64,000 nt of DNA from Rufibacter roseolus (GCF_017916365.1 NZ_JAFMSU010000001.1:372001-436000), one strand, 5' to 3'. Shown: positions 25,802 through 34,812, numbered from the stretch's first letter. Numbers and translations: made by a program. Notes: generated from the letters alone by a model not told the origin.

Positions 25802-28504
25802 TTACCGTACCTGCAAGGTCGCCAGCCCGCGCCCTATCTGTCCCCGGCCGGTGATCCCCTCCACTACCGCCTGGTACGTTGTAACAGCATCGGCGGCGAA
25901 AAAGGTCCACTCCGCAGTGCCTGAGGCATTGGTAGTGATGGTGGGAGCCCAGAAAATGGTGCTCCGCAGATCAGGCAGCTCGGTTTCGGCGGGGGCATCG
26001 TAGCGGGGCATGTAGAACTCCCGGGCGGTCTGGTACCGGACTCCCTTGTACGACGCCACACCTCTCCAGCGGGAGAAATCAGGCCTGGTGGAGCCCCCGC
26101 GTTTGAGCGAAACGGCAATCACGCCATTGCCGCCCTGGGAGCCGTAAACGGCGGAAGACGCGCCGGGCATCAGCACATCCACCCGGTCCACTTCACTCAT
26201 GGAAAGCGTCCTGATGAATTCAATTTCTATGGGCATACCGTCCAGCAGGAAAAGCGGCGTTCCGCCCCCGCGCATGGAAATCTGGTCTCCTGCCACGTAC
26301 ACTCCCGGAATACGGCCCTGCAGACTGGAAATAAGGTTCATGCCCGGTGGCAGGTCTGCCGCTTTGATGCTCCTATCTGGCATGCTGTAAAGGCCCCGGC
26401 TGAAATAGTCCTCTCCTTCTTTTTGTTTCCGGGCTCTGATGTTCACCGTGTTCAAGAGGATGCTTTTCCCGGATAACTGGTCTAGCTTGAGCTGCTCGCG
26501 GTTGCCCTGCAGGTATCTGGCGAGTTCCTGGGAGAAAGGTCCGGGCGGCGGGGCCAGCGGAGCCCTTGGTTTCACCAGCGTGAGCGGCAATCCTTTCTCC
26601 AGCATCACCTCCAGCGCGTTTTTGCCTTTGGCCGAGAGGGCCTTTACCACAATGCGGGCGCTGTCATCCAGGCCGGCCACCCCAAACATGAACCTGCCCT
26701 GCGCATCGGTTGTGTCTATGAGCATTCCGGCAATGTTGCCAAGTTCGAAGAGGTTCACCACGGCATTGGGCTCCGGCTTACCCGATGTTTTCAGTACTGT
26801 ACCCTTGACGGTGAGCGCCTGTTCAATGGGATGGGTAAGTTGGGGAGGTTTGTTCTGCAGCAGGTCTTGCCACACAAACCGGCGCCAGCCTTGGGTGAGC
26901 ATGAGGTTGTCCAGCGCCATGGCAGCCTCAGGGTCCTGTCCGGAGAAATAGTAGCCCGGCTGTTCAATGTGCCCGCGCAGGTCTGAGGTAAGCAGCAGGT
27001 TGGTGAGGATGTTGCCGCCGTTGGCTTCCGGCATGATCTTCTGCTGATCCGTGACGGCTAGCGAGAAGTTGCCCGCCACCGGATTGCCCGCCTCATCTTT
27101 GGCCTGCAGGCGCATGGTTACTTTCTCCCGGGGTTTATAGGTTGTTTTATCAGAAGTAAGGCTTAACTGCAGTTGCCGGCCTTGGTTCACGAAGATAAGG
27201 CGCTCAGCCAGCGGCTCGCCGGTATCTGAGAACAGGGTGATCTGGGAAACCCCATCCGGGAAGCTCTTTCTGGGCACTTCCACTACCACCAGGTCTTTGT
27301 CTGTGCTCCCCGATCCTTTAAAACACATCTCCCCGCGGCTCTGTCCCAGGAAATGGAGGTTTCTGGGTCGGTTCACGCCATCGGCGAAGCCCAGCAGGTA
27401 GACTTTCAGTTTGATGTTCTCAAGGTTGCTGTTGTCCACGGTCATCAGTATGCCCTGCTCTTTGGCGGCGGGCAAGGGATACACGGCGAAACTTCCGTTG
27501 GGCAGCGACAGGCGGGCCTCATACTTCATTCCTTTGAAAGGCATGAACCTGATGCGGCCCATCCCAAACTTCAGGCTTTCGAAATCGGTTACTTTCTTGC
27601 CGGTCTGGTCATATATAGCGCCGGCCACGTCTGTACCCAGGCCGGAGGCATCCACGGCTTTGAAACCCACTACGTTCCACATGCCCGCAATCAGGTTCCC
27701 GCCCTCGGGGAAGAACTGCAGATCCGGTTTGGTGTTGGGCAGGGGAATAGGAAAGCTTTTCTCGTACGGCTCCAGGCCTTCGGCTACCGTTAGCTGCAGT
27801 TTGGCGTTTTGGCGATCCTCCCCCTCAGGCAGGAACAGCGTAAACCGGGATATTCCCTGGGCGTTGGTCGCGCCTTTGCGTCTGGATGATGTTTTGCGTC
27901 CTGTTCGGGTAAGGTAAGTGAAGGGCGTGTTGGTCAGTGGCTCTCCCTGGTGGTTCTTCAGGGAAAGGCTTACCTGCACGGAGTCTCCATTGCTCTGCGG
28001 CTTCACCTCGAAAGCCATGGAAGGCACCACGTCCTCCATCCTGGGGTTGTAGATGGTGAGGTTCTGGTGGAAAAAGTACTCCTCATCAAAGTTCTGCATC
28101 CAGCTGGTGTAGGCCCGCAGCCGGTACTGTCCGGCCGGGATGGTATCAGGCAGGGCGAAATCACCATGGCCCAGCCCGTTCTGTACCTCCACCGCTACCC
28201 GGCTGTAAACAGAATCCTCGGGGTTGACCAACTCCACGTAAAGCACTTTGCTCAGTTGGCTGGGTGTGTGCACATTGGCATTCACCAGATAGGCCTTGAA
28301 CCAGGCATCCTCGCCGGCGGCATAGTAGGGCTTATCCAGGTGCAGATATACTTTCTCCTGCGGATATTCCTTCCCGAAACGCTGGAACCGGGCAATAATC
28401 TCTTCAAAACTGGTGAGCAAGGACGCGTTTTTGGGCCCAAATGCGAAAAGTGCGACTAAAACAAAAAGCAGCAGGCAGGGGATTAGTCTTATTCTTGGGG
28501 GCAT
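25802..28504 (-). CDS. MG2-domain protein with TonB-receptor-like plug, no barrel
   Basis: The protein has 900 residues. An N-terminal hydrophobic signal (about 5-22) is followed by an alpha-2-macroglobulin MG2-like domain (YPQEKVYLHLDKPYYAAGED, then IPAGQYRLRAYTSWMQNF) and further Ig-like domains. A TonB-dependent-receptor plug domain lies near 700-800: SSLQGRIPGVYVAGDQISMR, then PLFLLDGMPIEIEF and ASSAVYGSQGGNGVIAVSLK. It ends soon after in an MG-type strand region (SGTAEWTFFAADAVTTYQAV), with no room for a 22-strand barrel. This fusion is common in Cytophagales; its role is unknown, possibly with a separate TonB transporter or as a surface protein. It is a single gene. Confidence 0.8.
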   Translation of the reverse strand: MPPRIRLIPCLLLFVLVALFAFGPKNASLLTSFEEIIARFQRFGKEYPQEKVYLHLDKPYYAAGEDAWFKAYLVNANVHTPSQLSKVLYVELVNPEDSVYSRVAVEVQNGLGHGDFALPDTIPAGQYRLRAYTSWMQNFDEEYFFHQNLTIYNPRMEDVVPSMAFEVKPQSNGDSVQVSLSLKNHQGEPLTNTPFTYLTRTGRKTSSRRKGATNAQGISRFTLFLPEGEDRQNAKLQLTVAEGLEPYEKSFPIPLPNTKPDLQFFPEGGNLIAGMWNVVGFKAVDASGLGTDVAGAIYDQTGKKVTDFESLKFGMGRIRFMPFKGMKYEARLSLPNGSFAVYPLPAAKEQGILMTVDNSNLENIKLKVYLLGFADGVNRPRNLHFLGQSRGEMCFKGSGSTDKDLVVVEVPRKSFPDGVSQITLFSDTGEPLAERLIFVNQGRQLQLSLTSDKTTYKPREKVTMRLQAKDEAGNPVAGNFSLAVTDQQKIMPEANGGNILTNLLLTSDLRGHIEQPGYYFSGQDPEAAMALDNLMLTQGWRRFVWQDLLQNKPPQLTHPIEQALTVKGTVLKTSGKPEPNAVVNLFELGNIAGMLIDTTDAQGRFMFGVAGLDDSARIVVKALSAKGKNALEVMLEKGLPLTLVKPRAPLAPPPGPFSQELARYLQGNREQLKLDQLSGKSILLNTVNIRARKQKEGEDYFSRGLYSMPDRSIKAADLPPGMNLISSLQGRIPGVYVAGDQISMRGGGTPLFLLDGMPIEIEFIRTLSMSEVDRVDVLMPGASSAVYGSQGGNGVIAVSLKRGGSTRPDFSRWRGVASYKGVRYQTAREFYMPRYDAPAETELPDLRSTIFWAPTITTNASGTAEWTFFAADAVTTYQAVVEGITGRGQIGRGLATLQVR

Positions 28505-28645
28505 GTAAGGAATAAAGGATAATAGATTGAATAGGAATACCGGATATATTCCTAAATATAGCCAAATCCCTGATTACCCTGGCTACAAGACATAGCCCTT
28601 TTTATATACTTTATTTCTCCTGCCTCATACAGGTTATAGCCCACT

Positions 28646-28681
28646 GTTTACTGGCGCTTTTCCGTAAATCTACCCTAAAAC
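28646..28681. repeat. Intergenic palindrome family, copy 13
   Basis: The left half is GTTTACTGGCGCTTTTCC and the right half GTAAATCTACCCTAAAAC. It lies 25 bases beyond the 3' end of the M19 peptidase gene. Confidence 0.45.
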
Positions 28682-28705
28682 GCTTGGTACATTTCCTTCT
28701 TCGGA

Positions 28706-29695
28706 TCAACCCCACAGCCTTTCCAGAAACCGGAGCACGTTCCGGTAGCTAAGGTCCATTAACTGTTCCGGGGAAAACTCCTGCCTTAGCTCCGCCAAAA
28801 TAGACTGGTACCGCGCTGCCGTGCGATGTTCCTCATGATAATAAGATTCACCCAGCACACCGGATTCCTGGAAGAAATCAGCCCCGAAGGTCAGGGCCTG
28901 GGGCGCGTGCCTAAATCCGTAGCGGATATGTTCCAGCAGGGCCTCGGGGCGATCTGGGTGCACAAAGTTCTTCAGGAAATTCAGCCCGATGAGTCCCTGG
29001 CGATGCACTATCTCCTGCACCAGTTCCTGCGGCAGGTTGCGCGGATGGTCGCACACTTCCCGAAAGTTGGAATGGCTGGCCATAATGGGGATGTCCAGAT
29101 TCTGTTGGTCAATGAAGGAGAGGATATCATAAGCGGCCGCGTCTGAGGTGTGCGCCAGGTCCACGGCAATGCGCCGACCGTTGAGGTAAAGGAGCAGTTC
29201 CTCGCCATCCGGTTTCAGCCCGATACTAGGCGTGAGATTGCCGCCGCTGAACCGGTTCTCGTCCACGTGGCTCAGGCTGATATAAAGCATCGGCCCCGCC
29301 AGTTCTATGATTTCCTCCAGCCGCGAAAAGGCCAGCTCCAGAGGCTCTTCTTCCTCACACAGTCCCGAGGCGTTCTCAATGGCGGCCACCATGGCTACCT
29401 TATCGCCGTGCAGCACCTGGTTTTGGAGGTCTTTTGAGCAAATCGGGGCAAAAACGTCTTCTCGCCGGAGCAAATCGTCCCGGTACAGATGGGCCTGCTT
29501 CAGGGTGAAATCGGCACTGCCTGGCTCGGTGGGGGTGAAGAACGCCATGGTCTGCAGCCTTACGCGCCCGGCCTGCAGGTGCGGGATGGCGCAGCCAATG
29601 CGGTTCACGTCCATGGGCGTGGCTCCGGGAATCCAAGCCAAGTAGCCAGTGAGGTCACAGTGCAGGTCAATGATGGGCAGGCGGGAATCTTCCAA
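28706..29695 (-). CDS. Membrane dipeptidase (peptidase family M19)
   Basis: The enzyme has 329 residues and is a zinc dipeptidase of the renal-dipeptidase family. Ligands are visible in order: HCD in IIDLHCDLTGYLAW, Glu in VAAIENASGLCEEE, His in RIAVDLAHTSDAA, and His in IPIMASHSNFREVCDHPRNL. The family cleaves dipeptides including D-amino-acid forms and some cyclic or modified dipeptides. The N-terminus starts directly at the catalytic barrel and no signal peptide is seen, so it is probably cytoplasmic. The only start near the domain edge is TTG (29693-29695). It is divergent from the rRNA methyltransferase gene. Confidence 0.9.
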   Translation of the reverse strand: MEDSRLPIIDLHCDLTGYLAWIPGATPMDVNRIGCAIPHLQAGRVRLQTMAFFTPTEPGSADFTLKQAHLYRDDLLRREDVFAPICSKDLQNQVLHGDKVAMVAAIENASGLCEEEEPLELAFSRLEEIIELAGPMLYISLSHVDENRFSGGNLTPSIGLKPDGEELLLYLNGRRIAVDLAHTSDAAAYDILSFIDQQNLDIPIMASHSNFREVCDHPRNLPQELVQEIVHRQGLIGLNFLKNFVHPDRPEALLEHIRYGFRHAPQALTFGADFFQESGVLGESYYHEEHRTAARYQSILAELRQEFSPEQLMDLSYRNVLRFLERLWG

Positions 29696-29862
29696 ATTGT
29701 GAATAGATGAAGGCGCGATGGCGTGAATACGGGTTCAAAGGAATCTAACTAAGCCCCAGTTTACGAAGAACTGCCGGGCCGCAGCCCAAAAGCCGGATTT
29801 TTTCCCGAATTTTGCAAAACAAATATTATCGTGCGCTGCCACTGGCGCGTACTTCTCTCTTT

Positions 29863-31050
29863 ATGACAAATCTTCCTTCTATATTATTACACGCAGGCAA
29901 AGAACACTCCCTCAAACGCTTCCACCCTTGGGTTTTCTCGGGTGCTATCAAAAAAGTGGAGGGTGAGGTGCAGGAAGGCGACATCGTGGCCGTGTACACG
30001 AACCGACGCGAGTTCCTGGGCCTCGGACATTTCCAGCCGGGTTCTATTGCCGTGCGCATCTTCTCTTTTGAGGAGGTGGAACCTGATTACGCTTTCTGGA
30101 AAAGCCGCGTGCAGCGGGCCGTGGATTACCGGCGCGAGCAGGGTTTCCTGGATACACCAGACACCGATGTCTACCGCCTGGTCTTCGCCGAGGGCGACAA
30201 CCTGCCCGGCCTCATCATTGACGTGTACGGCAATACCGCTGTGCTGCAGGCGCACAACGTAGGCATGTTCCACGTGCGACAGCACATCGCGCAAGCGCTG
30301 ATGGAAGTCTATGACGGCAAACTAACTGCCGTATACGACAAGAGCGCCGAGACCCTGCCGGCCAAAGGTCCGGTGCAAGGCCAGAACGGCTACCTCATCG
30401 GAGAGACGCCCACGCCGCACGTGGTCACCGAGAACGGCAACAAGTTCCTGGTAGACTGGGTGACGGGTCAGAAAACCGGCTTCTTTATTGACCAGCGCGA
30501 GAACCGCCAACTCTTGGCGCATTACTCCAAAGGCAAAACCATCCTGAACACGTTCTGCTACACCGGGGGCTTCTCCATTTACGCGCTTAACGCTGGCGCC
30601 ACCGCTGTGCACTCCGTGGACGTCTCCAAAAAAGCTATCGAACTGACTGATCAGAACGCCGTCCTGAACAACGGCCAGGATCGCCATGAGGCCTATGCCG
30701 TAGATACCTTTGAGTTCCTGCGCGGCAAAGAAGGCCTCTACGACCTGATTGTGCTGGACCCTCCCGCCTTCGCGAAAAGCCAGAAGGTGCGCCATAACGC
30801 GCTCATGGGCTACAAACGCCTGAACGCCGAGGCCATCCAGAAGATTAAGCCCGGTGGTATCATCTTCACCTTCTCCTGCTCCGGCGTGGTAGACAAATAC
30901 CTTTTCGCCAGCACTGTCATGGCAGCCGCCATTGAGGCCGGCCGCAACGTGAAAGTCATGCACCATCTCTCCCAACCCGCTGACCACCCGGTAAGCATCT
31001 TCCACCCGGAGGGCGAGTACCTGAAGGGATTGGTGCTGTACGTGGAATAA
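29863..31050 (+). CDS. rlmI: Class I rRNA large-subunit methyltransferase, RlmI-like (PUA + SAM)
   Basis: The product has 395 residues from ATG 29863; an earlier in-frame start (29812) would add 17 residues with no family match. An N-terminal PUA domain (HSLKRFHPWVFSGAIKKVEG, then GDIVAVYTNRREFLGLGHF) is followed by a linker (RQGQ-type fold) and a Rossmann methyltransferase domain (LNTFCYTGGFSIYALNAGAT, then DLIVLDPPAFAKSQ). The DPPAFAK motif and the later FTFSCSGVVD segment (the SxS/C region) fit the RlmI family, which methylates C5 of a 23S rRNA cytosine. The exact target base cannot be read from the sequence. Confidence 0.85.
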   Translation: MTNLPSILLHAGKEHSLKRFHPWVFSGAIKKVEGEVQEGDIVAVYTNRREFLGLGHFQPGSIAVRIFSFEEVEPDYAFWKSRVQRAVDYRREQGFLDTPDTDVYRLVFAEGDNLPGLIIDVYGNTAVLQAHNVGMFHVRQHIAQALMEVYDGKLTAVYDKSAETLPAKGPVQGQNGYLIGETPTPHVVTENGNKFLVDWVTGQKTGFFIDQRENRQLLAHYSKGKTILNTFCYTGGFSIYALNAGATAVHSVDVSKKAIELTDQNAVLNNGQDRHEAYAVDTFEFLRGKEGLYDLIVLDPPAFAKSQKVRHNALMGYKRLNAEAIQKIKPGGIIFTFSCSGVVDKYLFASTVMAAAIEAGRNVKVMHHLSQPADHPVSIFHPEGEYLKGLVLYVE

Positions 31051-31084
31051 GGTCGTATCAGGAAACAAGCATCAAGTAGTACGA

Positions 31085-31119
31085 CTTTAGACTTGATTTC
31101 AGGAAAACAAGTTGAAAAC
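31085..31119. repeat. Intergenic palindrome family, copy 14
   Basis: The left half is CTTTAGACTTGATTTC and the right half GGAAAACAAGTTGAAAAC. Here the GGGC/GCCC arms are replaced by GACTTG and CAAGTT, again nearly complementary. It directly precedes the terminator. Confidence 0.55.
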
Positions 31120-31165
31120 AGGAAGGCCTCTGCAGCGAATAAACGGCAGAGGCCTTCCTCTTTTT
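31120..31165 (+). terminator. Strong hairpin terminator after rlmI
   Basis: A 14-bp perfect stem (31120-31133 and 31146-31159) is followed by CTTTTT. It starts exactly where palindrome copy 14 ends. Confidence 0.85.
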
Positions 31166-31263
31166 GTGACTAACCGGAACGGTAATCGGCGCAGACGCTC
31201 GCAGGACCTCCGGATGCTGCGAGGTCTCGGGAGCAGGCGGATTAGCTTAGGCTGACAGAAACT

Positions 31264-31284
31264 CCCCTCCTAATTTAGGAGGGG
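31264..31284. repeat. Short perfect palindrome in dispersed-repeat context
   Basis: CCCCTCCTAA and TTAGGAGGGG flank a single T. The DNA that follows (GGGTGGGGTGGTG) is similar in style to 56615-56631, so this is probably a scattered repeat and not a gene-specific hairpin. Confidence 0.5.
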
Positions 31285-31377
31285 TACCCGAAGGGTGGGG
31301 TGGTGAATGGACAAGCAGCGAAACAGTGACGTCAAGCAACTCAAATTAGGCTGCTGTGGCTTGCAAAGACGCCTTTC

Positions 31378-31409
31378 TAGTTCGCCCACAAGATCCTTTC
31401 AGGATGACA
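31378..31409. repeat. Single arm of the dispersed inverted repeat
   Basis: CCCACAAGATCCTTTCAGGA and the next five bases match both arms of the element at 8788-8877. The preceding CTAGTTCG matches CTAGCTCG, the reverse complement of the inner end of that element's left arm. Only one arm is present here. Confidence 0.65.
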
Positions 31410-31469
31410 ATAGAGAAAGTTGCGATGATGAGGAAGACAGCCCAGCATCGTGATACTTGATACGCGATA

Positions 31470-32885
31470 CTAAAAGCTTCCCAGCGTAAACAGCCCCTGT
31501 ACGTTCTCCGGTTTCAAAGCTTCATCCAGGCTCATTCTGATGCGCCATTCTTTGGGGTAGTGGTTGTTGACGCGGTTCTGCAGTTTCTTGCCCCAGCCTA
31601 AGGCTACGCCGTTGAACTGCACCAGCACCCAGCCGTTGGCGGAGTTCTCCAGGACCACGTCCTCGCGGTGCAGAAATTTGAGGGCAGTCGCTAAATCCAC
31701 CTCGGCGCGGGGGAAAGCATCTTCTGATACGTGTTGGGAAAGCGCCAGGGCGGGCAGAGGCTTGGCGTTGTTCTTCATGACCTCAGCCACCTCAATGCCG
31801 CCGTAGACCACGCGCAGGTTCTCGTAGAGTTGTTCCAGTTCCAGCATCCAGGCTTGAGGCAGGGCACGGAGGGTTTCCTTGTGCTTCACCAATTCCCAGT
31901 TTTGGGGCTCTTTCAGCCAATCCTGCACCAAACCTTTCTCCTGCTTGGAGGCGCTCACCAGGAACGGGCGCTTGCTTTTGCGGTAGGCCCGCGCCTCTTC
32001 GCCGCCGGTTTTGCGCACGGCGGCCAGGAAGAAGCCCTCGCCCTGGGTGCGGTGCGGGTAGAAGCGGTAGCCGTGCATGCCTTCCAACTCAGTTTCCGTG
32101 ATGCCCCAGTCAGGTTGTAGTTGCAGGGAAATGGATTCAGCGTCTTGTTGCTTGGCGAGCCAGGCCAGGTTCTCTTCGTTTTCCTCCAGATTGTAGGTAC
32201 AGGTGCTGTAGATGAGCACGCCGCCGGGCTTGAGGGCATCCCAGACATCCATGAGGATGCGGCGCTGACGCTCAGAGCAGAGTTTCACGTTGGCCTCAGA
32301 CCATTCGTTCACGGCATCGGGGTCTTTGCGGAACATGCCCTCGCCGGAGCAGGGGGCATCTACCACCATCACATCGAAGAAGCCGGTCAGCGCCCCGATG
32401 TGGCTGGGGTCATTGTTCGTGACGACCACGTTACCGGAGCCCCATTTCTGGATGTTCTCCGCGAGGATATTGGCCCTAGGTTTAATGACTTCGTTGGCCA
32501 CCAGCAGACTTTCCTCGGAGAGCAGCGAGGCGATGTGGGTGGATTTTCCGCCGGGGGCGCCGCACAGGTCCAGCACAGCCAAAGGCTCGCTTAGGTCCAC
32601 GCTCTGTTTTAAGGCCTGCTCCAGGAACATGGAACTGGCTTCCTGTACGTAGTAAGCACCGCCGTGGAACATGGGGTCTAAGGTAAAACTGGGCCGCACC
32701 GTCAGGTAGAAACCGGTCTCGGTCCAGGGCACCTGGGGCAAGCTGGTGGGCAGCGGCATCTTCGCGCGGTTCACCCGGATGCTCGTAGGTGAGGGCTGGT
32801 TCAGAGCATCGGTGAAGGCGGGATAGGCCTCGCCCAACTGCGTCTGCATGCGGGTCTGGAAAGGGGCAGGAAGTGCTAGGCTCAT
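31470..32885 (-). CDS. rsmF: rRNA cytosine-C5 methyltransferase, RsmF-like
   Basis: The protein has 471 residues and is a NOL1/NOP2/Sun-type RNA m5C methyltransferase. SAM-binding motif: LDLCGAPGGKSTHIASLLSE. The two catalytic-region cysteines are in VVDAPCSGEGMFRKD and IYSTCTYNLEENEENL. The first ~70 residues are the usual N-terminal RNA-binding segment (SIRVNRAKM). The C-terminal ~170 residues (after ARAYRKSKRPFLVSAS) form the extra domain seen in RsmF-type proteins, which modify 16S rRNA. The single gene converges on rlmI. Start: ATG 32883-32885. Target base is inferred from the family only. Confidence 0.9.
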   Translation of the reverse strand: MSLALPAPFQTRMQTQLGEAYPAFTDALNQPSPTSIRVNRAKMPLPTSLPQVPWTETGFYLTVRPSFTLDPMFHGGAYYVQEASSMFLEQALKQSVDLSEPLAVLDLCGAPGGKSTHIASLLSEESLLVANEVIKPRANILAENIQKWGSGNVVVTNNDPSHIGALTGFFDVMVVDAPCSGEGMFRKDPDAVNEWSEANVKLCSERQRRILMDVWDALKPGGVLIYSTCTYNLEENEENLAWLAKQQDAESISLQLQPDWGITETELEGMHGYRFYPHRTQGEGFFLAAVRKTGGEEARAYRKSKRPFLVSASKQEKGLVQDWLKEPQNWELVKHKETLRALPQAWMLELEQLYENLRVVYGGIEVAEVMKNNAKPLPALALSQHVSEDAFPRAEVDLATALKFLHREDVVLENSANGWVLVQFNGVALGWGKKLQNRVNNHYPKEWRIRMSLDEALKPENVQGLFTLGSF

Positions 32886-32936
32886 AAACTTAGGTGCCCG
32901 GGCTTAGGCCGAAGCTCCCGCAAAGATACTACTTCT

Positions 32937-32972
32937 GTTTTTGGCCTGTTTCCCTAAAAAGCGCGGGAAAGC
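32937..32972. repeat. Intergenic palindrome family, copy 15, degenerate
   Basis: The left half GTTTTTGGCCTGTTTCC is good; the right half AAAAAGCGCGGGAAAGC is degraded. It is 5 bases from the end of the next minus-strand gene. Confidence 0.4.
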
Positions 32973-32976
32973 AGAA

Positions 32977-34050
32977 TTAATCCGCGGCCAGGATGGGCTC
33001 GCGGCGCGTGGTGATTTTGGCCGGCTTGCGCACAGTGCGGCTCTGGTACACGGGATTGTCAATAAACGCCACCACTTTCAGGGTCAGGTCCAGGCCGGTG
33101 ATGGTGCTGGGGTTCTCGAAACCCAGGTACAGGTAGCCGTCATCGGTTTTGGGGGTCTGGTTGATCAGCACTTTGCCATAATCAGAGAGTACGTCTTTGC
33201 CGCTGGCCACTGTATAGGGCTTCCAGCCGTCTTCATCTTCCTTGAACAGGTAGGCGTTGTTCTTATTGAACAGATGGTAGCTGATGTACCCGCTGGACTT
33301 CACCTGCGGCAGCTGCGGCAACAGTCCCAACCCGAAAGCCACCAAGGGATTGCTGCCAGTCAGCAAAGCAGTAGCTCCTTTGGCCAGCGTCTTGCCGGTT
33401 TCCTGCAGCGCCTGCACCGATTCCTGCCCTACACCCACCCAGTACACCCAATGCTTGGTACCGGCTGGCAGCTTGAAACGCTCGGTGCTGCGGTTGTTGC
33501 TGGTGATATTCGTGAGCGACGCCAGCCGAAAGGTTTTGTCCACCACCGTCTCGGATTTGAGGTCGTTTTTCACCAGGACTTTCTCGGTGGTGGTGGTCCA
33601 GACGGTGTCTTTGACCGTGCGCCAGGCCACCAGCGTGTTGAAATTCTGTGTGGACTCGCTTTTAGGTATGCGGGTAAGCGTGAAATGGCTCTTGGTGCTG
33701 GTCTGCGACAGACTCTGCAGCGTAATGGTGTACACCGATTTCTGCGGCGCTGTGAGGCGCAGGTTGTTCAGTTTCTTCGTTTCCTCAATGCTGTACAGCG
33801 GCGAAGAGGAGAAATACTCCTGCACCGTTACCTTGTAGTTCGTCTTGGCTTTGTTCTCCAGGTCCAGCACCAGCACATCGCCAGCCTGGAAGGCGTACTG
33901 CAATTGCGTGGCTGGTTGCCCGGTGCCCGCTACCTGCAATTCCAGATCCGCGATCTTGATGGATTTGCCGCCTTGCGCCGATGCAGCGATTGAAAAAGTG
34001 ATAAGTAGCCCGCAGAAGGCCAACGCAGCACGAAGAAAAGTCCCAGACAT
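32977..34050 (-). CDS. Secreted protein of unknown function
   Basis: The product has 357 residues from the inner ATG 34048-34050; an upstream in-frame start adds 6 residues. The signal peptide covers about 1-26 (LRAALAFCGLLITFSIAASA). The mature part alternates polar beta-strand segments (ADLELQVAGTGQPATQLQYA, DVLVLDLENKAKTNYKVTVQ, YTITLQSLSQTSTKSHFTLT) and a central Ala/Gly-rich helix pair (GKTLAKGATALLTGSNPLVA). The C-terminal third looks like a beta-sandwich (GYLYLGFENPSTITGLDLTL). No catalytic motif and no family recognised. No lipobox or T9SS domain, so it is probably periplasmic. Confidence 0.7.
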   Translation of the reverse strand: MSGTFLRAALAFCGLLITFSIAASAQGGKSIKIADLELQVAGTGQPATQLQYAFQAGDVLVLDLENKAKTNYKVTVQEYFSSSPLYSIEETKKLNNLRLTAPQKSVYTITLQSLSQTSTKSHFTLTRIPKSESTQNFNTLVAWRTVKDTVWTTTTEKVLVKNDLKSETVVDKTFRLASLTNITSNNRSTERFKLPAGTKHWVYWVGVGQESVQALQETGKTLAKGATALLTGSNPLVAFGLGLLPQLPQVKSSGYISYHLFNKNNAYLFKEDEDGWKPYTVASGKDVLSDYGKVLINQTPKTDDGYLYLGFENPSTITGLDLTLKVVAFIDNPVYQSRTVRKPAKITTRREPILAAD

Positions 34051-34246
34051 ATAGTAAACAGAAGCCAAACCTGATTTGCGTGCAATTTACAAAAATCGCC
34101 TCATAATCAGCAGATAGGCTTCCGATACATATTTCCAGGCACGCCAGTTCCCGCCTGCTCCAGCTTCCGGGCTCGTCTATATTATATTAAGGGCTGCGCG
34201 CTCGTCAAATCAAAGCCAACGGCACCCGTTTAGGCTGAAGCGGTCG

Positions 34247-34702
34247 CTAATAACCACCCAGCGGCTCAATCCACATCTTGCGGGCGACCGCTTGGGCCGC
34301 GAAACCAGTGACAGACTCCCGGAACCGGCCCCTGAACTGCACCGCCACCTGCTGCCCGGTCTGCAGCTCGCTCAGGCTGATGGTCTTTCCGTCCAGGCCC
34401 ACAATCTGGGTAATAGGTGTCACCAGCACCACTGCCCGCCCAAAACGGGAGAACCGATCAGGGAAACCTTCCACCAGAATGAGCATCTGGCCCTGGTTGT
34501 ATTCCCGCTGGGTGATGGTGCCTCTTACGTCTACGCGCTGCGGCGAGAACCTAGGTCCAGCTGGAGTGGTATCTTCTTCAGCATTGGAGGTGGCGGTTGT
34601 ATTCTCAGTGCCGGCAGGAGCAGTGGTCTGGCAACTAGTCAAACAAAGGCCGGCAGTCAACAGAAAGAACAAATACAGCGTGAGGGTTTTTATCTTCTTC
34701 AT
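34247..34702 (-). CDS. Lipoprotein with small OB-like domain
   Basis: The product has 151 residues from ATG 34700-34702, which gives a lipoprotein signal (LFFLLTAGLCLTSCQTT); the longer frame (34747) has a poor N-terminus. A Thr/Ala/Glu-rich linker follows. The C-terminal ~90 residues (VDVRGTITQREYNQGQMLIL, VVLVTPITQIVGLDGKTISL, LQTGQQVAVQFRGRF) look like the small beta-barrel of DUF3221/DUF5666-type lipoproteins (GTI, then T-x-I, then L-x-x-G-x-x-V). Ligand unknown. It is divergent from radA. Confidence 0.65.
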   Translation of the reverse strand: MKKIKTLTLYLFFLLTAGLCLTSCQTTAPAGTENTTATSNAEEDTTPAGPRFSPQRVDVRGTITQREYNQGQMLILVEGFPDRFSRFGRAVVLVTPITQIVGLDGKTISLSELQTGQQVAVQFRGRFRESVTGFAAQAVARKMWIEPLGGY

Positions 34703-34776
34703 GGTCTTGTACTTAGCTAGAAATCTATGAACGAAAACCGCGCCCAAATGGCTGAACAGAAGAAAGGGATGCTGGT

Positions 34777-34812
34777 GTTTTTGGTTTATTTTTGGAAAAT
34801 ACGGCCCAAAAC
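34777..34812. repeat. Intergenic palindrome family, copy 16
   Basis: The left half is GTTTTTGGTTTATTTTT and the right half GGAAAATACGGCCCAAAAC. Unlike most copies it lies between two divergent genes (the lipoprotein and radA), with no 3' end nearby. This makes a pure terminator role less likely. Confidence 0.5.

Larger units (their letters stand above)
31051..31469. other. Repeat-rich gap between two convergent methyltransferase genes
   Basis: These 419 bases contain palindrome copy 14, a strong terminator, a GC-rich stretch with partly paired GACCTC/GAGGTC words near 31203-31226, a perfect short palindrome (31264-31284), a lone arm of the 8.8-kb inverted repeat, and a short word repeat near 31448. 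No gene is seen. It looks like a collecting point for small dispersed repeats. Confidence 0.7.
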
